Below, one piece after another: positions 23,485 to 32,149 of a DNA stretch of 64,000 nucleotides. The notes below the pieces were generated by a model. The model did not search any database. It was not told where the DNA came from and worked only from the letters and a program-made list of their open reading frames with translations. Where the stretch lies: contig MNCI01027076.1 in the NCBI GenBank assembly GCA_015680685.1, positions 113,168 through 177,167 of the forward strand, in the 5' to 3' direction. Made by a program: the position numbers and the translations under genes. Source of the stretch: Gnetum montanum. Taxonomy: Eukaryota > Streptophyta > Gnetopsida > Gnetales > Gnetaceae. Positions within the stretch are counted from its first letter, which is position 1; every line of letters begins with the position of its first letter.

Positions 23485-24630
23485 ACTTGGGTACTCCACG
23501 CTCAGAGGATAAATTGCAAGCACACCTCTAGACTTTGTTGCTCTCAAAATGTGGTTGAAGGGACCACACGCTGTATGGTCATCAAGCCCTACTCTGGAGT
23601 GTTATACTGTAGCACCAATCACTCAACCCCACAAGGTTTCATCAAACTTGGAAATGTGGTTTCAAGGCTTCTATAACCTTTAAAATATTGAGCTCTATAC
23701 CAGAGTATCATTTTGCAACACCAACAACTCAATCCTACAGGATCCTAATAAGCTCAAGCATATCAACACTACAAGGCAACAAAAACAAGAATTACAAGAA
23801 ATAATTGCAACTCAATTTGTTGATCCTTGCATAGTTAGGTACAACACATTTTACAAAGCTAAAACAATTAGACAATGAGGAGAAATAGAGAATTCAATGA
23901 TTACAAATGATGGTACATTGAATATTACAATGCTTGCACTTTCCCATTGCACATCAAGGCTTCTTATAGTCACCGTGTTGCTAAATCATTTTTGAAACTC
24001 ATGTAATGGCTAGCTAATGGTCACTAATAATCATGGGAGATATCTTTCCCATGCCTAAGATGTTTCTTTGAATTTACCTTCGAATCTGGGAAGACATCTT
24101 TGTTTCCTAAAAGACATCTTTCTGAAGTCTCCATAATGGAAGATGCCTTTATGTTGTGTAAGACATCTTTTTAGACTTGGTCTACAATCTATAAAGACAT
24201 CTCTACCTTGTTAAATATGTCTTTTCATAAGAAATACATCTTATTATTTTTGAAAACATCTTTGTTTAGGTTTTCTCCAAATCTACCAAGATGTCTACTA
24301 CTTTCCAAAGATGTCTTTCTTCATTTTCTCTTACATGATGAATGCATCATTCCTTATCCACAACCTTGATCTTCCATATGCTTTAATGGTGTCCACTTTT
24401 CATGTACAATAGTAGGTCTTTGTCCACATTCTTTGGATGTTCATTTAAATACATGTGGATAACCTCCTTCTTTGAGCTCTAGGATAGTTCATCCCTTGTC
24501 CTCTTTAGTTCATCTTGCTTTCCCATGTACATAGTCATACAAACACAATAATCATACAATCATATAAACAACTTTTATCTACATTTTACTTAATTTTTTG
24601 AGCACACTGAAACACATCAAAAGGTCTACA
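23485..24630 (-). mobile_element. family-M LTR, minus strand (middle LTR)
   Basis: Starts on the minus strand at 24630 with TGTAGACCTTTTGATGTG and carries the AGATGTCT/AGACATCT cluster at 24050-24330 and the ACTCTGGAGTG segments. It stops early at 23485, lacking the last 100 or so bases (the GGGGAACTTATTCA end). It serves as the 3' LTR of the element to its right and, by position, as the 5' LTR of the gag to its left. Confidence 0.75.
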
Positions 24631-24639
24631 TAGAAGCAT

Positions 24640-25858
24640 GGTGATCCCCCTGAATACCAGCTGAGTATGACTCTAGCTCAAAATCTAACACCATCACTAA
24701 GTCATAAGTGTATGAGGGACCTGCTGCTAAAAAATGGTGTGGAGGAACAAAAGCATCTTCCTCATTGTCAAAGATAGAATGAGTGTTGACCTCCTCAAAT
24801 ACCTAACCATTGAAGGGAGGAGGAATCCCAACCTCATCTAAGCTCTTATGCAAGTAAGAGAGATTCCTCCTAAGCTTCCCAATGGCTTGGGCAATGGGTC
24901 TAAATATCCTCTTTAAAGAGGAAGTAATATGAGCTCCAGAATAGTTTGATCTTCTCAATTGTGGTGAGGCCTTCTTCTTTTGTTTTAGTGATCTGGTACT
25001 AGGTCCTACTAATGCTATGTAAGAAGAACTCCTCTTTTCTACATACTAACTGAGACTCTGCTTCCCTTTAAACAAAGGCAACTCTAGAATAGGTACACCC
25101 TTTTGATGGAACAACATGTTGATGAGGTATAGGTGCCTAAGGATTCCCTCCCTAGCATAGAGGCTCAAAATGTCTCTACAAAGAGTGTGCCCTAGAGCTA
25201 ATGGTAACCTTGTAAGCAAACAATATGATACATAGCCCTAGGCTAGCAATAGATAACTGTAACTTTCTCCCTTCACCATTATATTTTACAAAAAAATAAG
25301 TAATAAGATCGAGGCATCTAGAGTCATCTTGATCACATTAATGTGACCCCAATCAAAAGACATATCTCTCCAAAATAATATAATACAAAATTCATCATGA
25401 GCTACAGGCATAATACCATTTGTATAAATGTCATGAATAGACTCTATAGTAACCTGGAAGACATCAGGACTAGAAATACCTAGACGTGCATTAACAATTT
25501 GAGGAGATACTTCAACAGAAGTTCCACCAAAAGTGGATGTAAAAGCCCCCACAATAGCATTGGAAATAACAATGTTATAGTAGAATAGTCAAATTAACAC
25601 TTCAAGCATAAGAAAATTCATGGAAATAAATGTAGTGCAATTCAAAAGCTTAAAATAATCCAGCAAATCTTGTTGTCTATGAAAAGGTAAATTAACACAA
25701 TGCTCAAAAACAATAATAGTGGTTCTTGTAGTTTCAAACCTATGCTAAGCATCTATACTACAAAACTAAGTAGTGTATGAGGGCGACACACTACTAGAAC
25801 TTCCTCTTGCACATTTCTTGGAAGGATTTCTAGACATACCAATCTTCTTGTATGCCAT
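24640..25858 (-). pseudogene. plant-transposon accessory ORF (PF20167-like)
   Basis: One frame of about 405 codons runs from ATG at 25858 (MAYKKIGMSRNPSKKCARGS) to just before the LTR at 24630, with several in-frame stops. Blocks are HRFETT and FEHCVNLPFHRQQDLLDYFK, then a FYYNIVISNAIVGAF segment and SVEVSPQIVNARLGI. This order (an RFE segment, an F..R....LP..R....YF block, EFY.N....V.G..V.FS...IN..LGL) is that of the putative plant transposon protein family known from retroelement-linked ORFs. The tail (SLKQKKKASPQLRRSNYSG, RPIAQAIGKLRRNLSYLHKS) is basic. It replaces pol between gag and the 3' LTR. Function unknown. Confidence 0.6.
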
Positions 25859-25997
25859 CTTTGCAAATTTGCTATGAATAATGGAGCCCCAGTTTTCTTT
25901 ATGGAGTCTGTTTCGAAGAATACAAAAAAAATGAGCATTTTTTCTTTAATAACCATGGGTAAACAAGGGCTTTGAACAAAAAATGACATGTCCTTTT

Positions 25998-26140
25998 CAC
26001 ATATAAGAGATACAATAAACATCTTTCATTTATTGAAGATGTCTTTCCCACAATAAACAAAAACTCAAAGAGATGTTCCTATTCTATAAAAGACATCTTG
26101 GCAAAGAAATATTTCACTTTTGAAAGATGTCTTTCTTCAA
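25998..26140 (-). promoter_or_regulatory. internal AGATGTCT cluster upstream of the accessory ORF
   Basis: Copies at 26036-26046, 26071-26079, 26091-26099 and 26123-26134 of AGATGTC(T)/AGACATCT, the motif of the family-M LTR. They lie 178-276 bp upstream of the ATG at 25858. A TATA-like TCTTATATGTG lies between them and the ORF (25998-26008, minus). A second promoter is inferred; the alternative is a leftover LTR fragment. Confidence 0.4.
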
Positions 26141-26739
26141 AAGTAAAGATGAGGTTCTGGAATACTACCATTGATTTATAGTCTCAATTAAACCTTGAAA
26201 AAACAAAGAAAATATTACCTCTACCTACCTGTTATGCTATCGAAAGATGATGGTGTTTAAAGAGCTAAATAATGTGTTTCCTCTTTTGAGGAATCTCCTT
26301 TGAATTAAAATTTCCCAATGTCCAATGCATGACTTCCTCTTACAAATTTGTTAGGGAAAGTGTCCTAATTTCCTTGGTTCTATTTAATTCTCCATTCCCT
26401 TCTGATAGCCTTGGTCCTTTGGCTTGCCTTCCAATCTTCTTTGTGATCCTACATAAAACCCTTTCTCAGTGAACTTTGATCAAACTAAGGAGTCTTGTGA
26501 TATGTCCATGTATTCATATGATAAAAATTTAGATTGCACTCCCATTATTTATGCCCAACATTGTTACAATAATAACATCTAATTCTCCTATTAAAAAAAA
26601 TTAATTAGAAGGACCGAACCTTTGAGGAGTTTTATGTTGGACAAAAGCTTTCCTTGATGTAGAGTCCTTATTCCTTGACGGTTCCTTTTGATGAGATGAA
26701 GGTTCCTCTTCTTGGTGGGCTTCTTCCTTGTCCAAGAAC
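26141..26739 (-). other. internal spacer of the family-M element
   Basis: No protein recognised between the end of gag and the accessory ORF promoter cluster. AT-rich, with scattered short frames only. Confidence 0.35.
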
Positions 26740-28069
26740 CATTTAAAGAGACTCTTTTCCTTTCTTCAATCTTTCATTTACTAGCATAACATCAAGAAGT
26801 TCTTCTTTCATCTAATCACATGATTTGGTTAGTTCTTCATTCTTGGCCTTAAGGTCTAAGAATTTTTTGTTAAGATCAAAAATAGTTAAGTTTAATGACC
26901 ATATTTCTTGATCTTTATACTTGACTTGTTTATTTAAATTAGTGTAACAATTTTAAAAACTTAAAAGTTCTTTACATAATAAATCAAACCTCTTAACATT
27001 GTTTAGTTCATCATCTAATGAATAGCCATCAGTGAGAGCCATGCAAAGGAGCTGGGAGTTTTTTACATCAGCCTCCACTTCTTCTTCACTCTGTTCCCCA
27101 TCATCCCAGCTTGTATAAAAGTTGTTCTTCTTTCTTTCTTCAAGGAATTTATTCTTGTATTGTATTCTAAGGCTACTAGGATATTTAGAGGCCATATGGC
27201 CTCTACCTCCACAGATCGAACATTCTATAGAAGAGAAATCTAAATTAGAGTTTAGAAATTTCTTACTTTTTTCTTTACCTTTAGGTTGATTGAATCTTTA
27301 AGAATATGCTCCTTTGTTCTTCCTAACAATTAGTTGTTGTAGCTTTTTGGTGAAAAAGGCAATCTCATCTTCACTACCCTCTTCATGTTCATTGAATTCC
27401 TTCTCCTTTGAAGAAATCTTTAAGGTAATGAGCCTTTCTTAAATAACTCCTTCACTTATGAGATTCATTTCATTAGTGATGAGAGCACTTTGAAGCTCTT
27501 CAAATTTTAAGGTTGAGATATCTATGATTTCTTCCATTGTTGTGACCTTAGGTCTGAACTCTGGTTGTAGAATTCTAATCATTTTGATGATGACATCACT
27601 TTCAAGCAAGTCTTTTTCTATTCCTCTAATGGCTACAACAAGATCATTAGCTCTAGAAAAATAATTCTTGATTTCCTCACCTTCTCGCATTTTGAGTTTA
27701 TCATATTCACTTTTCAAAACTAATAATTTGGATTATTTAACAATAGAGGTTCCTTCATAAGTAGCTTCTAAAATTTCTTTGGTTATTTTACATTATCCTA
27801 CCTTGTTAAATTTAGATTTATTCATTGCACAATATAAACAAATTTTTAATTTTGAATCAAACATGAACTTATCCTTTTTCCTCTTGAGACCATTTGTTGC
27901 AAGGCTTGATGATGTCGATGGTGCCATCAATGGGTGGAGTGTAGCCTTCCAAGATTGGTTCCCAAACATCAAACTCCATGGATTTGAAGAACCCTTGCAT
28001 TCTAGACTTCTAATAGGTGAAGTTGAATCCATCGAACATGGGTGGCTTTATGTAAGACATTCTCTCCAT
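26740..28069 (-). pseudogene. copia-type gag (right family-M copy)
   Basis: Minus-strand start at 28069: MERMSYIKPPMFDGFNFTY, a stop in place of Trp, then KSRMQGFFKSMEFDVWEPI (family: P..F.G.NY..W...M...L.....W..I). Later blocks are FDSKLKICLYCAMNKSKFN, SEYDKLKMREGEEIKNYFSR, DVIIKMIRILQPEFRPKVTT. The zinc knuckle near 27200 reads CSICGGRGHMASKY, with the final Cys replaced by Tyr. An acidic tail (DDGEQSEEEVEADV) follows. Gag would form the particle that packages element RNA. Only a few frame breaks, so it is better preserved than most coding DNA here. Confidence 0.8.
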
Positions 28070-28104
28070 TGTTCACTTTTGAAGTTAATGATGAAACAAA
28101 GAGT

Positions 28105-28120
28105 ACCATGCTCAGACTTG
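28105..28120 (-). promoter_or_regulatory. degenerate primer binding site, initiator tRNA-Met type
   Basis: Minus-strand AAGTCTGAGCATGGTACTC at the LTR end corresponds to AAGTAGTATCAGAGCTTGG in the copy at 43935. The initiator-Met site is TGGTATCAGAGC, here reduced to (T)CTGAGC. Confidence 0.45.
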
Positions 28121-29145
28121 TGGATCATTGAAATTAGAATGGGTGATGAATAAGTTCCCCAAATCAAACCTTTATAAAATAAAACACATACATGAATTTA
28201 CATGGCTTCCCAACTTGTGTACTCTGTACTCAAAGGGTAGATCACAAGCACACCTCTAGACTTTATTTCTATCAAAATGTGGTTGAAGCGGCCACACCCT
28301 ATATAGTCATCAAGCCCTGCTTCAGAGTGTTGTACGGTACCACCAATCACTTAACCCCGAAAGGTCCCATCAGGCTTGGAAATGTGATTTCAAGGCTTCC
28401 AAAAGCTTTATAATCTTAATCTCCACTTTGGAGTGTTGTATTACAACACCAATTATGTGATTTCAAGGCTTTCAAGGAATGATTGCAACTTAATTTGTTG
28501 ATCCTTGTACAATTATGTATAGCACACTTGACAATCCCAAAATGATAAGACAATGAAGAGCAATAGAGAATTTAATGATTGCAAATGATTGTACAATGAA
28601 TACAATAATGCTTGCACTTTTTCCAATGCACATCAAGTCTTCTTATAGCTACCATGTTGTTGAATCCTTCTCAAAACTCATGAAACAACTAGCTAACAGT
28701 CACTAATGGTCATTGGAGACATCTTTTCCATGTTTGAGACATCTCTTTAAATTTGCCTTCAAATCTGGAAAGGCATATTTTTGAAGTCTATATCCTGGAA
28801 GACATCTTTGCTCAATGGATGACTTCTTTTTGTATTTTGTCTACATTCTGTAAAGATGTATTTGCCTCATGAAAGACATCTTTGGCTAGGGAAAGATGTC
28901 TTACTATTTATAAAGACATCTTTCTAAATTTTCTTTGAGTTCAGCCCAAATCTATCAAGACGTCTATTACTTCTCAGAGATATCTTTCTTCATCTTTCTT
29001 TGCACAATGAATCCATCATTTTTTGTCCATAGCCTTGCCCAATCCAAGTTCTTGTCCTACAAGCATAACAATTACACAGACAAGTAAACAAACTTGTTTT
29101 TCATTTTTCTTAATGTTTTGACATACCAAAACCATAAGGTTCACA
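28121..29145 (-). mobile_element. family-M LTR, minus strand (5' LTR)
   Basis: On the minus strand it starts at 29145 with TGTGAACCTTATGGTTTTGG and ends near CAATGATCCA at 28121, next to the primer-site remnant and gag. Contains the AGATGTCT/AGACATCT cluster at 28700-28990. Together with the LTR at 23485-24630 it brackets gag and the accessory ORF. Confidence 0.75.
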
Positions 29146-29534
29146 TGATGAAGAACATAATTTTTTTTATTTTGCCCATATTTAGCTCACATTTGATTGA
29201 ATTATATTATTAATTGTAGTATTCTTATTTATTTCATTCAAATTGATCCTATTTTCTTGGGGCATATGATGTTTTCAACTTTCTTCAAAAAGATGTTGAG
29301 GCTTTATAACCATTTGACAAATCCGTTGTGATTTCCTTGATGTAATAAACATTTCCAATTTCTACTTTTTATAAATTTAAAAAGTACTCTTGGATCTTAA
29401 GTAATTAGAAAAAAATTTATGTTAGAACCTAGTATATATAGGGTTAGGATTTCCAAATTTAACCACAAAGTCAAGTGTAGTTCACTGGAGTTCATTTTGG
29501 GAAACTAGAAGTTGAAGTGTAGATTGATGATGCT
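29146..29534. other. non-coding AT-rich spacer
   Basis: No gene, repeat border or RNA recognised. Confidence 0.4.
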
Positions 29535-30060
29535 AATGCAAATTTGAAAAAGGTAAGTGATATTGATGTGATAACACATTGATACTCACCTAGCCCACAC
29601 TTTGGAATATTTGCAAAATTTCATGTGTGGTTCCATGTCTTCCAAAAGCTTGCCGAAACTACTAAAGTTGATGCATATCACCTTAGGGCTAATGTAAAGT
29701 TGTTGTTGAAGGTTTGAAGGAGTCAAAACTGCAATTGAAAGGCAAGTTTGAGATACATGCTAAAAATTGACAAAGGCATGTGACACTAACACTACATCAA
29801 CATCACCTATCCAAACGTGGAAAATTTTCCTATCTCATGTCTTCTAAAGCTTTCCAAAACTACCCAAAATTGATATATGTCACCTCAAGACTAATGTAGG
29901 CTACTCATCGAAGGCTCGATGAAGGCAAATCTAGAGCTGAGAGGCAAGTTTAGGATACATGCTAAAAATTTGTCTAAGGTAGGTGACACTAAGTCTCACA
30001 TCATGTCACCTAGATGACACTCATTCTCACATCATGTTACTTGGATGACATTGATAATTT
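29535..30060. repeat. diverged tandem repeat, about 200-220-bp period
   Basis: Equivalent points GGTAAGTGATATTG (29552), GGCATGTGACACTA (29774) and GGTAGGTGACACTA (29978) give periods of 222 and 204 bp. Each unit has CACCTA, a TTTTCC..ATCTCATGTCTTC-like piece, GCTT-CCAAAACTAC and AGGCAAGTTT..GATACATGC. About 2.3 copies. No coding signal. Confidence 0.6.
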
Positions 30061-30922
30061 TTGTGTTCCTAATTTTTTCTAGTCACTAAAACTATTGTTC
30101 ACATGTTGGATCATGACCTACAATATTTTTTGGGGCTTGTAGAAGCTCAAAAAATGACTTATCATAACAATTTTGAAGCATTTTGATAGTCCATATGAAT
30201 GTAACAATGTTGAAACCACACTTATCTTGGTTATTGGCAAGCCAAAAAAGTGGATACAATAAAGGAAAGAAGTGTTTCCATTTAACTTGGAAATAGGAAC
30301 TATTATTCCATCATACTTTATTGATTAATCACTTAACAATTCTTGCATGTGGGCGAAGGCAACCAAGCTAGTGGTGTTGCATTACTTATGATAATTGAGG
30401 AAACAAAATCTATTTCCACTCGGAATAGGGATCCTTTTTATCTCCAGCCAATAAATTGGAAGGCCATGAAACATCTTTGTATAGGTGGCCCGGAATGGTT
30501 GATACGCAAAATGTTCCATGGTATAGAATTTATATCTAAGAAAGTATTTTAGTTAAATACCATATTTGACATTATACTCTTAAGCAAGGCAATGTTAGTT
30601 TCAAACATATCCATCATGTGGTGTGGGTGTTCTTGACCAGTGCCAAAAAGAGAATAATGCTTTTGCTTTTCCTTGCAAAAGGCTTGCCACGAGTTCAAGC
30701 AACATTAGAAACTACTCCACACGGTCTCGGCAGTGAGAATAACAAGTCACCATCATCCAAGGATATGTAGTAGGTAGTACCATAGTAGAAAACCATTTAC
30801 CTGCAACAAAACTATTTTGCAACAAATAGAATCAAAAACCAAAATAACCCCAAAAAAATATCCAAAGAAATTATTAAGAAAAACAATTAAAAAATATCGC
30901 AAGAAAAGTAATCATCTTATTT
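30061..30922. other. unassigned DNA with a 69-codon frame
   Basis: Contains an open frame at 30343-30552 (start MHVGEGNQASGVALLM) and, on the minus strand, a frame reading CLNSWQAFCKEKQKHYSLFG. Neither matches a family I recognise. It is the left flank of the copia insertion. Confidence 0.3.
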
Positions 30923-30927
30923 GTAAT
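30923..30927. repeat. target site duplication GTAAT (left)
   Basis: GTAAT directly before the LTR and GTAAT at 35565-35569 directly after the other LTR, the 5-bp duplication expected of copia integrase. Confidence 0.85.
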
Positions 30928-31303
30928 TGTTGGCCATAGTTATCATGATAAATTTAGGCCATGGTTATCATGCTAAAATTCGGCTATGGTTATCATGCTA
31001 AAATTTGGCTATGGTTATTAAAATAGTAAGTGGTTATCATTAGTTATTTAAGGGTTCCTTCACCAATATAAAAGGGACCTCCCCCACATCAATTCAGATC
31101 CATCACATACATCCCCTTTCCATCCCACTCTTACATTCTTCTCCTATTGCATGAGAGAGAGGCTTCTTCTTGTTCTCTCCTTGTGATGAAGAAAGAAGCT
31201 TGTTATTCCCATTTTTGATAATAAGATCCTTCTACATTTTCCTATGGTTCCAATGCTCTTTATTTTCATCTCATTTCATATTTTGCTATCACATCTGCTA
31301 ACA
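30928..31303 (+). mobile_element. copia 5' LTR
   Basis: Starts TGTTGGCCATAG and ends CTGCTAACA before the primer site. Contains a 25-bp tandem repeat (30931 to about 31030) and a TATA box TATAAAAG at 31067-31074, followed by CT-rich leader DNA. Confidence 0.9.
30931..31030 (+). repeat. 25-bp tandem repeat in the copia LTR
   Basis: Units beginning GGC(C/T)AT(A/G)GTTATCATG, about four copies here and one copy fewer in the 3' LTR at 35240-35300. Confidence 0.8.
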
Positions 31304-31304
31304 G

Positions 31305-31316
31305 TGGTATCGGAGC
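31305..31316 (+). promoter_or_regulatory. primer binding site, initiator tRNA-Met
   Basis: TGGTATCGGAGC, one mismatch from TGGTATCAGAGC, two bases after the LTR end at 31303. Confidence 0.9.
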
Positions 31317-31368
31317 CACGTTCATAGTCCGTGGAAGTGTTGCAAATCGTGCATACAAATTTTACAAA

Positions 31369-32122
31369 ATGGCTGGCAAATACAAAATAGAGAAGTTCAA
31401 TGGATGCAACTTCACATTGTGGAAAATGAAGATACAAGTAATTTTGTGTAAAGATAATTGCCTCGCAGCTATTGGAGAAAGGTCGTGAGAGGTCACAAAT
31501 GATAGCAAGTGGAATAAAATGGATGGTAATGCGATTGCTAATTTAAACTTGGCACTAGCAGATGGTGTTCTTTCAAGTATTACAAAAAAGAAGATGGTGA
31601 AGGAAATATGGGACACTCTGATGAAGTTGAACGAGGCTAAATCACTCCACAAAAAAATCTTCTTGAAGAGAAGACTTTACACTCTTCGTATGGTATGGTA
31701 GAAATCTCATCAGTAACTAACCACATCAACACCCTAAATACTTTATTTTCTCAACTCACATCATTGGGCTATAAAGTAGATGCAGGTGAAGGTGCAAAAA
31801 TTTTACTTCAAAGTCTACCTGATTCATATGATCAACTCATCATCAACTTGACCAACAATGTCCTTATGGATGCTCTTGTTTTCGATGAGGTTGCAACTGC
31901 AATTCTTGAAGAAGAAAGTTGGTGCAAGAACAACGAAGATAGGTTGGCAAACAAGGTGGAGACCTTAACAATGATGAGAGGGAGATCCATGGAATGTGAT
32001 TCCAACTAGAACCAAATGCATGGTAGATCCAAGTGAAGAAGTAAAAAGAAAAACATTACTTGCTACAATTGTGGCAAGAGAGGACACCTAAAGAAGGAGT
32101 GTTGGAACAAAAAGAGTAATGA
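31369..32122 (+). pseudogene. copia gag
   Basis: Starts MAGKYKIEKFNGCNFTLWKM (family: FNG.NF..WK..M), then a TGA where Arg is expected, then DGNAIANLNLALADGVLSSI and KEIWDTLMKLNEAKSLHKKI. A one-base shift near 31695 leads to VTNHINTLNTLFSQLTSLGY and AKILLQSLPDSYDQLI. The zinc knuckle CYNCGKRGHLKKEC (C-x2-C-x4-H-x4-C) is intact at about 32061-32101. Gag is the particle protein. Confidence 0.88.
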
Positions 32123-32149
32123 AAAGGATTCTCAAGGGAATGTGGCAAG

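Noticed and set aside
30343-30552. 69-codon frame as a gene
   Set aside because: No family resemblance, no splice or promoter context, and surrounding DNA is repeat-like; kept only as a note in the unassigned region.
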